Shown: positions 54,361 through 62,698 of the stretch, in pieces
Layout of the letters: every line of letters starts with the position of its first letter
Position numbering within the stretch: position 1 is the first letter of the stretch
Source: Moraxellaceae bacterium AER2_44_116
Lineage (GTDB): Bacteria > Pseudomonadota > Gammaproteobacteria > Pseudomonadales > Moraxellaceae
DNA: 64,000 bases
Direction: 5' to 3'
Assembly: GCA_006546595.1 (NCBI GenBank)
Contig: VIAD01000003.1
Location: 267,983 to 331,982, forward strand
Notes under the pieces: generated by a model
Databases searched by the model: none
What the model was told of the DNA's origin: nothing
Seen by the model: the letters and a program-made list of their open reading frames with translations, nothing else
Position numbers and translations under genes: made by a program

Positions 54361-54786
54361 GTTAGCTGCCAAAGCAACTGCACCTAAATGAACATTCAGT
54401 GATAACGCTTGTTGATTGGCACACAAGTTTTGTAAAAAATCTAAGGTCGTGGCAATCGCCTCTAATCGTTCCCAAAAATGACTTTGAAAATCAAACATAA
54501 GATCAACCGCTATTTCGGTCGCTAACACAATTTGTCCATCATCGCGACGTTGAAAAGAAAATACTCCCGCATCGGCTTTAATATCTTCTTTAAATTGGCA
54601 AAGTATGAGTTTGCCATGCGTAGCATGGTAGCTATCAACCGCTTCTCCTAATGTTTGCAAGACTTGCCATGTTGTTTGTAAGGCACTTTGATGATTGTCT
54701 TGAACAATTTCAAAAGATAAAGGAAAGCTAGCAGATTTACTCGCAGTGATTGCTAAGGCATCAGCGGCGAAAATGGGGGAGGACAT
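54352..54786 (-). CDS. Conserved-looking hypothetical protein
   Basis: A 144-residue soluble protein that I do not recognise. It has no signal peptide, membrane segment or clear motif. The sequence is Ala- and Leu-rich with likely helices (SALQTTWQVLQTLGEAVDSY; FWERLEAIATTLDFLQNL) and a beta stretch around GKLILCQFKEDIKADAG. It stands alone between ppa (convergent) and mpl, with its own start region. Coding is supported by length and lack of a rival frame. Confidence 0.6.
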   Translation of the reverse strand: MSSPIFAADALAITASKSASFPLSFEIVQDNHQSALQTTWQVLQTLGEAVDSYHATHGKLILCQFKEDIKADAGVFSFQRRDDGQIVLATEIAVDLMFDFQSHFWERLEAIATTLDFLQNLCANQQALSLNVHLGAVALAANKK

Positions 54787-54868
54787 AATTGTCTCGTTGG
54801 GTAGATGTGTATCTTAGCTATAGCATGGATTTGAAAGAAGTGACGTAGCCAGTATGTAATAATGGTAA

Positions 54869-54900
54869 AAAAGGGCGAAAGATTTTTCGCCCCTTGTTTT
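54869..54900 (-). terminator. Terminator for mpl on the minus strand
   Basis: GGGCGAAA (54873-54880) and TTTCGCCC (54885-54892) form an eight-pair stem with a four-base loop. Read on the minus strand, the stem is followed by a run of six T, placed just after the mpl stop. Confidence 0.82.
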
Positions 54901-54921
54901 GTCATTTGTGTGATAACGTGA

Positions 54922-56292
54922 TTAAGCAAACCTCGCCTTCAACGAAGCAACCAACTTGCCATGAATCCCGCCAAAGCCACCATTCGACATCACCACAATC
55001 GCATCTCCCGACTGAGCATTCGCTGCGACATCATCAATAATATTATCAATCGTTTGTGCCACGCGCGCAGGCACAGACGAAGCAGCAATTACAGGGCTTA
55101 AATCCCAATCTAAACCAGCAGGTTGATACCAAATCACCTGATCGGCATCGCTGGCGGATTGTGCTAGATTGTCTTTATGAGTTCCCATACGCATAGTATT
55201 GGAGCGGGGTTCAATAATCGCCCAAATTTTACGCTTGCCGACTTTTTTGCGTAAACCTTCTAATGTGGTTTTAATGGCAGTAGGGTGATGGGCAAAATCA
55301 TCATAAACACTGATGTTATTGACTTCACCAACCAACTCCATCCGTCGTTTCACTCCATCAAAAGCCGTTAAAGCATCGCACGCCGTTTTAATGTCCACGC
55401 CAACATGATGAGCCGCTGCAACTGCTGCCAAGCCGTTATAAACACTGTGTTGTCCCGTCATGCCCCATTGCACTTCGCCTTGAACAACGCCTTGAAACAG
55501 AACAGCAAAATGAGAGCCATCCTCACTTAATAATTGCGCTTGCCAATCACCTGCATTCGGGCTAATCCCCGTCGTTTCGATTGGAGTCCAACAACCTTTG
55601 GCTAATGTTTCTGCCAGATTGCTATCGTTCGCGGGCAAAATAATTAAACCATTACTCGGAATCGTGCGTACTAAATGATGAAACTGTTTTTGAATCGCGG
55701 CTAAATCATCAAAAATATCGGCATGATCAAACTCTAAATTGTTCAAAATCGCTGTTTTTGGCGCGTAATGAATAAATTTAGAACGTTTATCAAAAAATGC
55801 CGAATCATACTCATCGGCTTCAACTACAAAGTATTGACCACCACCTAAACGCGCACTGGCCTCAAAGCCTTTAGGCACACCACCAATCAAAAAGCCGGGT
55901 GCTAAACCTGCTTGTTCTAAAATCCACGCCACCATCGTTGTTGTTGTCGTTTTCCCGTGAGTCCCCGCAACACCCAAAACGTGTTTGCCTTGTAAGACAT
56001 ATTGCGCTAACCATTGTGGGCCAGAGGTATAAGGAATGCCTTCATTTAAGACATATTCGACCGCAGGAATGCCACGCTTCATGGCATTGCCAATAATCAC
56101 TAAATCGGGACGTGGTTGTAAGTGTTCAGGCGCGTAACCTTGCATCAAGGTAATGCCTTGTGCTTCTAATTGCGTACTCATGGGCGGATACACATTGGCA
56201 TCACTACCCGTCACTTCATGACCTAAGTTTTTGGCCAACACCGCCAATGAACCCATAAACGTGCCGCAGATACCTAATATATGAATATGCAT
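54922..56292 (-). CDS. mpl: UDP-N-acetylmuramate:tripeptide ligase (Mpl)
   Basis: Joins L-Ala-D-Glu-meso-DAP recovered from peptidoglycan to UDP-MurNAc, recycling the cell wall. A 456-residue Mur ligase with MHIHILGICGTFMGSLAVLA, GSDANVYPP, the ATP loop GTHGKTTTTTM (residues 110-120) and DDFAHHPTAIKTTLEGLR. Mpl rather than MurC is indicated by the start and the DANVYPPMS motif. AAGGA precedes the ATG. It lies nine bases after the membrane protein gene upstream. Confidence 0.95.
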   Translation of the reverse strand: MHIHILGICGTFMGSLAVLAKNLGHEVTGSDANVYPPMSTQLEAQGITLMQGYAPEHLQPRPDLVIIGNAMKRGIPAVEYVLNEGIPYTSGPQWLAQYVLQGKHVLGVAGTHGKTTTTTMVAWILEQAGLAPGFLIGGVPKGFEASARLGGGQYFVVEADEYDSAFFDKRSKFIHYAPKTAILNNLEFDHADIFDDLAAIQKQFHHLVRTIPSNGLIILPANDSNLAETLAKGCWTPIETTGISPNAGDWQAQLLSEDGSHFAVLFQGVVQGEVQWGMTGQHSVYNGLAAVAAAHHVGVDIKTACDALTAFDGVKRRMELVGEVNNISVYDDFAHHPTAIKTTLEGLRKKVGKRKIWAIIEPRSNTMRMGTHKDNLAQSASDADQVIWYQPAGLDWDLSPVIAASSVPARVAQTIDNIIDDVAANAQSGDAIVVMSNGGFGGIHGKLVASLKARFA

Positions 56293-56301
56293 AATCTGTT
56301 C

Positions 56302-56865
56302 CTAAGGAGACTTGGTGGCTTTAGCCGCCGCAGCGGTCGCTTCTGTTAATAATTCGGGGAATACTTTCACGGTAATGAGTGTCGTTAATAAAAAAATGGT
56401 CAGGGCAAACATATTCGCTTGCACTAAGCCAATATTGAGGGCGCGTTGATAGACAAACGCCCGAAATCCCAAACTCCAACCCATCACAACGATTTCAAAT
56501 AAGCCCAACACGCCCAGTAGGGGAGAGCCTTTGGGTTGACTGAGTGCAATCGCTAATACAGGAATGGTCATACACGTCAGAATACAATCGCCACCGACAA
56601 TCGTGGTGGCGGTTTGGACAAAGCGATTATAAAAGCCTTTAAAATGTAAGAAAAATGACATGACGATCAATTCAATACTGACGGACAGTAACGGAATGGT
56701 CACTGCCATTTCGGCGTGGTCGGGTTTGCCAATCAATTGGCCGCCAATACTCAAGAGTAAATTAGCGATAATGACAAATACCAGTAATGCTATCGAATAG
56801 GGAATATCTTCAGGACTGCGCCGAAAGCGTAAGACTTGCCAAAACAGCGAAAACATCGCATTCAT
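56302..56865 (-). CDS. Multi-pass membrane protein, possibly YIP1-like
   Basis: About 187 residues with five hydrophobic segments, starting MNAMFSLFWQVLRFRRSPED. The amphipathic start and the pattern of segments (FVIIANLLLSIGGQLIG; LLGVLGLFEIVVMGWSLGF) resemble the YIP1 family, but this is uncertain. The ATG at 56865 is preferred over a TTG at 56889. It is probably co-transcribed with mpl. Confidence 0.65.
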   Translation of the reverse strand: MNAMFSLFWQVLRFRRSPEDIPYSIALLVFVIIANLLLSIGGQLIGKPDHAEMAVTIPLLSVSIELIVMSFFLHFKGFYNRFVQTATTIVGGDCILTCMTIPVLAIALSQPKGSPLLGVLGLFEIVVMGWSLGFRAFVYQRALNIGLVQANMFALTIFLLTTLITVKVFPELLTEATAAAAKATKSP

Positions 56866-56977
56866 AATCTTTCTATATATACTGTGCAAAGGTCGGCTAT
56901 TGTCGCAAAGTCCGTTAGCCTATGCAGTAGAAATTCCTAAAATTACATTTTTTTGTTGTCGGATAAAAAACATCATC

Positions 56978-57319
56978 ATGCCTGTCACGTTGCAAACGAT
57001 CCTATTATTGCTCTGTTCTAATCTATTTATGACGTTTGCATGGTATGGGCACCTCAAAAACCTGAGTGACAAGCCGTGGTATTTGGCGGCATTATTGAGT
57101 TGGTCAATCGCTTTCTTTGAATATATGTTGATGGTGCCTGCCAATCGTATTGGCCATAGCACGATGAGTGTTGGCCAACTTAAAATCTTGCAAGAAGTCA
57201 TTACCTTGAGTGTATTTGTCCCCTTTGCCGTTTTTTATCTTAAAGAGCCTTTTAAAATAGATTATCTTTATGCAGGTTTATGTATGTTGGGAGCGGTTTA
57301 TTTTATGTTTCGTCATTAA
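56978..57319 (+). CDS. DUF486 family membrane protein
   Basis: A 113-residue protein with four membrane segments, matching the DUF486/DMT-like family (FMTFAWYGHLKN; SWSIAFFEYMLMVPANRIGH; GQLKILQEVITLSVFVPFA). Function is unknown; a small transporter role is possible. The ATG at 56978 gives the usual family length. No strong ribosome site is seen. Confidence 0.85.
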   Translation: MPVTLQTILLLLCSNLFMTFAWYGHLKNLSDKPWYLAALLSWSIAFFEYMLMVPANRIGHSTMSVGQLKILQEVITLSVFVPFAVFYLKEPFKIDYLYAGLCMLGAVYFMFRH

Positions 57320-57458
57320 AAACTGCCATCTCGTACAAAAAAATCATTTTAGCACTTGGCCAACCGTTATTATTTCGCCAAAATAGTCGGCTTTTTTAAC
57401 CAATAATGAACTACGCATTTTTTGCGGCGTTTATTTCTTTTTACAGAGAAGTTTTGTG

Positions 57459-57968
57459 ATGACAGCAACAGTGGCATCGCCTTTAGTCGGTATTATCATG
57501 GGTTCACAGTCAGACTGGGCAACCATGCAACATGCCGCAGATACTTTGCGTGCATTGGGCGTACCTTTTGAGGCTGAAGTCATTTCCGCGCATCGCACGC
57601 CCGATAAATTATTTGCCTATGCCGATGCTGCACGTGGGCGAGGTATTCAAGTCATTATTGCAGGTGCTGGTGGTGCCGCGCATTTACCAGGGATGTGTGC
57701 CGCCAAAACCTCGTTACCTGTCTTGGGTGTGCCTGTGCAATCACAAGCTTTAAACGGCTTAGATTCGTTATTGTCGATTGTGCAAATGCCCGCAGGTGTC
57801 CCTGTTGCGACCTTAGCCATTGGCAAAGCTGGAGCAACAAACGCAGGCTTATTAGCGACGCAAATTTTAGCCGCACAATACCCAGAGTTTTTAAAAGCCA
57901 TTGACGATTTTCGTCAACAGCAAACCGACAAAGTGCTAGCCCATCCTATTCCGGGAGTGATGGCATGA
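57459..57968 (+). CDS. purE: N5-carboxyaminoimidazole ribonucleotide mutase (PurE)
   Basis: Converts N5-CAIR to CAIR in purine synthesis. A 169-residue class I PurE with VGIIMGSQSDWATMQHA, ISAHRTPDKLFAY and IAGAGGAAHLPGM, which form the active site. The ATG at 57459 or the adjacent GTG at 57456 may be used. It overlaps purK by four bases. Confidence 0.96.
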   Translation: MTATVASPLVGIIMGSQSDWATMQHAADTLRALGVPFEAEVISAHRTPDKLFAYADAARGRGIQVIIAGAGGAAHLPGMCAAKTSLPVLGVPVQSQALNGLDSLLSIVQMPAGVPVATLAIGKAGATNAGLLATQILAAQYPEFLKAIDDFRQQQTDKVLAHPIPGVMA

Positions 57969-59071
57969 AAATTGGGGTTTTTGGTGGTGGCCAATTAGGA
58001 CGCATGATGGCCTTAGCAGGCTATCCATTTAATTTGCGTTTTAGCTTTTATGATGCGGCAGTTGATTGTCCGTCTGCACCATTAGGGCAGTTGTTTGGCG
58101 ATAAACACGCCAGTCCCGAAAGCCTAGACGCATTTATTGCCAGTGCCGATGTGTTTACTTACGAATTTGAAAATATTCCTGTGGCATGGGTTGAGCATAT
58201 TGCTGCCCAAAAGCCTGTTTATCCGAGTGTTAAATCACTGGCAATTTCGCAAAATCGCCTCAATGAAAAAAAACTCTTCTCACAACTCAATATTCCAGCG
58301 GCGGCTTATCACGAAATTCATTGTGCTGATGACTTAGCACAAGCGGCCAGTTTGTTAGGTTTGCCTTTAGTGATTAAAACGACAATGGGTGGCTACGATG
58401 GCAAAGGCCAATTCGTGTTGCGCCATATGAATGAAGTGTCACAAGCATGGGCAGAGTTAGGCAAAGCAGTACCGTTAATAGCAGAAGCCTTTGTCACTTT
58501 CCAACGTGAATTATCGATTATTGCGGTACGCAGTCAAACAGGTGAGACACGCTGTTATCCTTTGGCGTGGAATACGCATCATCAGGGTATTTTATCGCAC
58601 TCTATCGTACCTGCTCCGCAAGTCAGTGCCGCGACTCAAGTTCAAGCAGAACAATACATCACCCAAATTTTGCATGAATTAAATCATGTTGGTGTATTAA
58701 CACTAGAATTGTTTGATACCCAGAGTGGTTTATATGCCAATGAAACCGCACCACGAGTTCATAACTCAGGCCACTGGAGTATTGAAGGCGCAGTGAGTTC
58801 GCAATTTGAAAACCACATGCGCGCAGTGGCAGGTTTGCCGTTAGGCTCAACCGAAGCGATTCGGCCAAGCGCAATGATTAATATTATTGGCCAACATCCA
58901 GACACTTCCGCTATTTTGGCTATTCCTGAAACGCATTTGCATTTATACGGTAAATCCGAGCGAGTAGGACGAAAACTAGGCCATATCACGATCACCGCCG
59001 AAACATACGAAGCGTTACAGACGCGTATTGCTGAAGTGGCGGCGTGTTTACCCAATAAAATGGCTTTGTAA
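57965..59071 (+). CDS. purK: N5-carboxyaminoimidazole ribonucleotide synthase (PurK)
   Basis: ATP-grasp enzyme that makes N5-CAIR from AIR, bicarbonate and ATP. A 368-residue protein with IGVFGGGQLGRMMALAG, VIKTTMGGYDGKGQFV and NETAPRVHNSGHWSIEGA. It is coupled to purE by ATGA, so the product passes directly to PurE. Confidence 0.96.
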   Translation: MKIGVFGGGQLGRMMALAGYPFNLRFSFYDAAVDCPSAPLGQLFGDKHASPESLDAFIASADVFTYEFENIPVAWVEHIAAQKPVYPSVKSLAISQNRLNEKKLFSQLNIPAAAYHEIHCADDLAQAASLLGLPLVIKTTMGGYDGKGQFVLRHMNEVSQAWAELGKAVPLIAEAFVTFQRELSIIAVRSQTGETRCYPLAWNTHHQGILSHSIVPAPQVSAATQVQAEQYITQILHELNHVGVLTLELFDTQSGLYANETAPRVHNSGHWSIEGAVSSQFENHMRAVAGLPLGSTEAIRPSAMINIIGQHPDTSAILAIPETHLHLYGKSERVGRKLGHITITAETYEALQTRIAEVAACLPNKMAL

Positions 59072-59264
59072 ACGCACTTTCAAGACATGTTTTTTTCCGT
59101 CTGTCAGGATGTTGTCGGACATGACGGGAAAATCCAATAATCCTGTTTGATTGTCTAACATTTAATGCCTTTTGCAGAGGAGATGATTTCTATAATGCGC
59201 CCATGAGTTGTTGCTAGATTGCAGCAATAGGATTTTCGGGTGTGTAGAAATTTTGGAGAATGTC

Positions 59265-59660
59265 ATGGGCGAGTTAAAACAAGTTGCTGAAACTCAAGCA
59301 GAAATCAGCTTGGTTGATCGTGTTAAAGATTTGAGCAATCAAGTAACTTTAGCAGGCTTTGGTGTTGTTGCTAAAGTAGAAGAAGTCATTGCTAAGGTTG
59401 AAGAAGAAGGCCAAAAGCAATACGACAAATTCTTAGCGGCGGGTCAAGCAGCACGTGGCGAACAAGCCGCTACTGACAAGAAAGTCGTTTTGGTTGCGGT
59501 TGGTGTTGTTGAAACATTAAAAGTCGAAGCCGAGAAATTAAAAGGCGACGTTAAAAGCGAAGCCGAAAAATTGAAAGCTGACGCTGAAAAGTTAAAAGCT
59601 GACGCGCAAAAAATGTTTGATGATTTAGTTGTTGCTGGTGAAAAGCGTAAAGCAGCTTAA
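59265..59660 (+). CDS. Phasin-like protein
   Basis: A 131-residue, strongly helical and charged protein. Residues about 20-60 (LSNQVTLAGFGVVAKVEE; EEGQKQYDKFLAAGQAARG) resemble polyhydroxyalkanoate granule phasins. The C-terminal third has repeats of AEKLKAD (about residues 98-118). GGAG at 59255-59258 supports the ATG, and a strong -10 (TATAAT at 59191) lies upstream. No PHA synthase is in the window, so the role is inference. A strong terminator follows. Confidence 0.65.
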   Translation: MGELKQVAETQAEISLVDRVKDLSNQVTLAGFGVVAKVEEVIAKVEEEGQKQYDKFLAAGQAARGEQAATDKKVVLVAVGVVETLKVEAEKLKGDVKSEAEKLKADAEKLKADAQKMFDDLVVAGEKRKAA

Positions 59661-59725
59661 TTAACGTTAAGTGCTGATGTTGTAAAGTAGCTTACTATTA
59701 AGCTATTCAAAAGAACCCTCTTTTG

Positions 59726-59752
59726 GGGTGACACACTGTCACCCTTTTTTTT
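59726..59752 (+). terminator. Rho-independent terminator of the phasin-like gene
   Basis: GGGTGACA (59726-59733) and TGTCACCC (59737-59744) form a perfect eight-pair stem, followed by eight T residues. Confidence 0.93.
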
Positions 59753-59875
59753 GTGTGTAAAATGATAATCTATGATTTTTTTTGAGAAAAAAACGCTAAA
59801 CTCCATCAGTTAATACATGATTAACACATAAGAATAGAAAACGTACAAAAGTTGCGCCTAAAACAACCAAACGAG

Positions 59876-59910
59876 CCGACGAAAGACTATTTAATGGCAT
59901 CTTTTGTCGG
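59876..59910 (+). promoter_or_regulatory. Inverted repeat upstream of the AdeT-like gene
   Basis: CCGACGAAAGA (59876-59886) and TCTTTTGTCGG (59900-59910) pair over 11 positions with one G-T pair. It is followed directly by TTAAAAT (a possible -10). It may be an operator or a leader hairpin. Confidence 0.4.
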
Positions 59911-59975
59911 TTAAAATGACGCGAGCCTGAATTAGGCTTTGCATTTGTATCCCCAAACGACGACAAGGATCAACC

Positions 59976-60995
59976 ATGAAAAAAATTAACGTCTCTCGCA
60001 TGAGCCGTCTTGTAGCCACAGCTATGCTGACCACGGGTGTTATGTTCAGCACCGCTGCCGAAGCAAAACAAAAAATGTGTGTATTCGATTTGCTTGGTAC
60101 ACAAGGTGATGTTTATGCTTTGATGAAAGATTATGCATTAATGGCTAATAAATGGGGTGCAGATATTGAGTTAAAGCCTTATACCGATGAGCGTATTGTT
60201 GCTGAAGATTTCAAAGCAGGCCAATGTGACGGTATTAGCTTGACTGGTTTACGCGGTCGCCAATTTAACACTTTTACAGGCAGTATTGACTCTATTGGTG
60301 CGATTACATCGTATGCTGAAATGCGCGATGTGCTGACTTTGTTAAGTAATCCTAAAATTGCCGCCAATATGACAAGCGGTAACTACGAAGTTGTTGGCAT
60401 TATGCCTTTGGGCGCAGGCTACTTATTGGTTAATGATCGCGCGATCAATAATTTGTCAAAAATCTCAGGCAAAAAAATTGCAGTCCTAGACTATGATAAA
60501 TCCCAAGCAAAAATGGTACAAAAAATTGGTGCACAACCTGTTGCTTCCGATATCACCAACTTTGCGGGTAAGTTTAACAATGGTCAAGTAGATGTTGTTG
60601 CCGCTCCTGCTATCGCTATCAAGCCTTTAGAGTTGTACAAAGGCTTAGGCACAAAAGGTGCGATTGTTCGTTTTCCAATCGTACAAATCACAGGCAATAT
60701 CATTATTGATCCAAAAAAATTCCCAGCGGGCTTTGGTCAAAAAAGTCGTGAATATGTAGCGACTCAAATTGATAAAGCGTTTAAAACGATTGAAAAAACA
60801 GAAAAAGATATTGCAGCCAAATACTGGATGGATGTTGCCGAAGCTGACAAGCCTGGCTATATCAAATTAATGCGTGAATCCCGTATTTCTTTAGCAGCCG
60901 ATGGTATCTACGACAAAAAAATGTTGGGTTTGTTGAAAAAAGTGCGTTGTAAGCACAATCCAGCTAGCTTTGAGTGCGCATTAAAAGACGAATAA
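59976..60995 (+). CDS. AdeT-like periplasmic solute-binding protein
   Basis: A 339-residue protein with a signal peptide ending ...FSTAAEA. The mature part (QKMCVFDLLGTQGDVYALM; DGISLTGLRGRQFNTFTGSI; VGIMPLGAGYLLVNDRA; KKIAVLDYDKSQAKMV) looks like a TRAP/DctP-related binding protein and matches the AdeT1/2 family of Acinetobacter. That family was once called an RND efflux protein, but the sequence shows no membrane transporter. Ligand unknown. AAGGA precedes the ATG, and a terminator follows. Confidence 0.8.
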   Translation: MKKINVSRMSRLVATAMLTTGVMFSTAAEAKQKMCVFDLLGTQGDVYALMKDYALMANKWGADIELKPYTDERIVAEDFKAGQCDGISLTGLRGRQFNTFTGSIDSIGAITSYAEMRDVLTLLSNPKIAANMTSGNYEVVGIMPLGAGYLLVNDRAINNLSKISGKKIAVLDYDKSQAKMVQKIGAQPVASDITNFAGKFNNGQVDVVAAPAIAIKPLELYKGLGTKGAIVRFPIVQITGNIIIDPKKFPAGFGQKSREYVATQIDKAFKTIEKTEKDIAAKYWMDVAEADKPGYIKLMRESRISLAADGIYDKKMLGLLKKVRCKHNPASFECALKDE

Positions 60996-61019
60996 CCTTC
61001 GTTTTAATGCCTCATCTAA

Positions 61020-61046
61020 AAAGCTCAGCTTCGGCTGGGCTTTTTT
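61020..61046 (+). terminator. Rho-independent terminator after the AdeT-like gene
   Basis: AAGCTCAGC (61021-61029), TTCG loop (61030-61033) and GCTGGGCTT (61034-61042) form a stem with one U-G pair, followed by T residues. UUCG is an especially stable tetraloop. Confidence 0.92.
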
Positions 61047-61075
61047 ATGCGTGTTAAAAGTATATTGTTTGCTGA

Positions 61076-61127
61076 TTGACGGCACTCCAAATTCTTTAGA
61101 TAATGTCCTAGTGTTTTAGTCAACTAA
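61076..61127 (+). promoter_or_regulatory. erpA promoter with candidate IscR site
   Basis: TTGACG (61076-61081) and GATAAT (61099-61104) are 17 bases apart. The stretch 61103-61127 resembles a type 1 IscR site; the right half TAGTCAACTAA (61117-61127) is near-perfect, the left half is weak. It overlaps the -10 and start point. IscR represses erpA through such a site in E. coli. Confidence 0.6.
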
Positions 61128-61141
61128 ATTGAGGCTATTTG

Positions 61142-61483
61142 ATGTCTGAGCTTGCTCAAGCCATGATTTTAACGGATCGTGCGGCTGCCAAAGTGCGTAA
61201 ACTCCGCGAAGGCGAAGCCAACCCAGAACTTAAACTTCGCGTCTATATTACGGGAGGAGGGTGTTCTGGTTTCTCCTATGGTTTTACTTTTGACGAAGTG
61301 GCCAATGAAACAGACACTATTTTTACTAATGATGACGTGACCATGGTCGTGGACTCGTTGAGCTTTCAATATTTAGTAGGCTCTGAAGTTGATTATGTCG
61401 AAAGTCTGCAAGGTTCGCAGTTTCTTATCAAAAACCCTAATGCCACCACCACTTGCGGTTGTGGTTCTTCGTTTTCCGTATAG
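61142..61483 (+). CDS. erpA: Fe-S cluster insertion protein ErpA
   Basis: A-type carrier that delivers [4Fe-4S] clusters, including to isoprenoid enzymes. A 113-residue protein with ligands C41, C105 and C107 (TGGGCSGFSYGFTF; TTTCGCGSSFSV). GAGG at 61131-61134 precedes the ATG. It has its own promoter with a candidate IscR site and lies 10.5 kb from the isc operon. Confidence 0.96.
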   Translation: MSELAQAMILTDRAAAKVRKLREGEANPELKLRVYITGGGCSGFSYGFTFDEVANETDTIFTNDDVTMVVDSLSFQYLVGSEVDYVESLQGSQFLIKNPNATTTCGCGSSFSV

Positions 61484-61532
61484 CGGTTGATCTGGACTAA
61501 CGCGCCAACGGTTAGTCCTCTTTTCACCCAAT

Positions 61533-62648
61533 TTACGCTTGAAAAATACCGCCTAAAATACGTTGACCTATTGCCCCTGTCACGGCAGGTAAATTACCAC
61601 TAAGTCCTGCTAAGGTTTGTTTGGCTAGCCATGCAAAGGCGCAGGCTTCAAGCCAAGTGGGCGCGATGCCTATTTCCTCTGTTGAGTGCAGTGTATAGTG
61701 CGGCAGTTTTTGGGCGAGCAATTGCCACAATGCCTTGTTATAAGCACCACCGCCACATAGCCATAACTCCCCTCTACTAAAACCAGTCTGATTCACCGCA
61801 TCCACAACGGACTGTACAGTTAATGCTAGGAGTGTTGCTTGAATATCTTCCGCTAAGACATTGGCATGACAGCAATCAATAAACTCAAGTAACCAATCTA
61901 TGTGAAAATCTTCTCGTCCTGTACTTTTAGGGGGACGTTTAGCAAAAAAAGGATGCGCTAACATAGCGGCTAATAATGTGTTATTGATGCGTCCAGTTGC
62001 TGCCCATGCCCCATTTTCATCAAACGGTTGTTTTAAAGTAATTTGACACCACGCATCCATCAAGACATTCGCTGGTCCTGTGTCATAACCATAAACTGCA
62101 AGTGAAGAATCCGCAGGTAATAACGTGATGTTAGCCATGCCTCCTAAATTAAGAACAACACGATTAATCGCGTGATCTCTTAAAATTGCCGCATGAAAAG
62201 CGGGTACCAGTGGTGCACCTTGACCTCCTGCCGCAACATCACGACGACGAAAATCGGCAACAACGGTAATCCCTGTATTTTCAGCAATCACATTCGGGTC
62301 GGTAATTTGTAGAGTGAATGGCGTGTCAAGATCGGGACGATGGCGAATCGTTTGCCCATGACTACCAATGGCTGTAATTTGAGACGGCGATAAATTTAAC
62401 TTGTCTAATAGTTGATTGGCGCAATCAGCAAATAATTGCCCGAGTAAAACATCAACACGCCCTAAACGTTCAATTTCATTATCGTACGGTTGTGTGAGAG
62501 CTAACACGTCCTCACGGATATCCGCAGGCAGTAATAGTGAGTGAGTGCCCCATAAACGCAGTGTCGGTTCAAAGCTAACTGCAACAACATCAATCGCATC
62601 TAAGCTTGTTCCTGACATTAAACCTAAATAAATTTCATCCATTGCCAT
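61533..62648 (-). CDS. anmK: Anhydro-N-acetylmuramic acid kinase (AnmK)
   Basis: Phosphorylates and opens anhydro-MurNAc in peptidoglycan recycling, a pathway shared with Mpl upstream. The 371 residues have GLMSGTSLDAIDVVAVSF, GSHGQTIRHRP and the sugar-binding GGMANITLLP. It is divergent from tyrS, with a 50-base gap. Confidence 0.95.
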   Translation of the reverse strand: MAMDEIYLGLMSGTSLDAIDVVAVSFEPTLRLWGTHSLLLPADIREDVLALTQPYDNEIERLGRVDVLLGQLFADCANQLLDKLNLSPSQITAIGSHGQTIRHRPDLDTPFTLQITDPNVIAENTGITVVADFRRRDVAAGGQGAPLVPAFHAAILRDHAINRVVLNLGGMANITLLPADSSLAVYGYDTGPANVLMDAWCQITLKQPFDENGAWAATGRINNTLLAAMLAHPFFAKRPPKSTGREDFHIDWLLEFIDCCHANVLAEDIQATLLALTVQSVVDAVNQTGFSRGELWLCGGGAYNKALWQLLAQKLPHYTLHSTEEIGIAPTWLEACAFAWLAKQTLAGLSGNLPAVTGAIGQRILGGIFQA

Positions 62649-62698
62649 TTTCTCATTAAAATAGAGCGAATTCTTAAGCCATTGTAGCGAAAATAGTC

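Larger units (their letters stand above)
59661..59975. other. 315-base intergenic region, terminator plus leader
   Basis: This gap holds a strong terminator for the phasin-like gene, an AT-rich stretch, an inverted repeat (59876-59910) and a small hairpin AGCCT-GAATT-AGGCT (59924-59938) before the AdeT-like gene. No coding sequence is supported in it. Confidence 0.6.

Noticed and set aside
57376..57398. Terminator after the DUF486 gene (GCC...GGC with T-run)
   Set aside because: The stem is only three to four pairs with a nine-base loop, too weak to call.
57413..57430. PurR-box-like sequence ACGCA-TGCGG before purE
   Set aside because: The halves are five rather than six bases apart and the second half is imperfect. 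PurR is not expected in this group.
59976..60995. RND efflux pump (AdeT name)
   Set aside because: The protein has a signal peptide and a binding-protein pattern but no membrane transporter segments.
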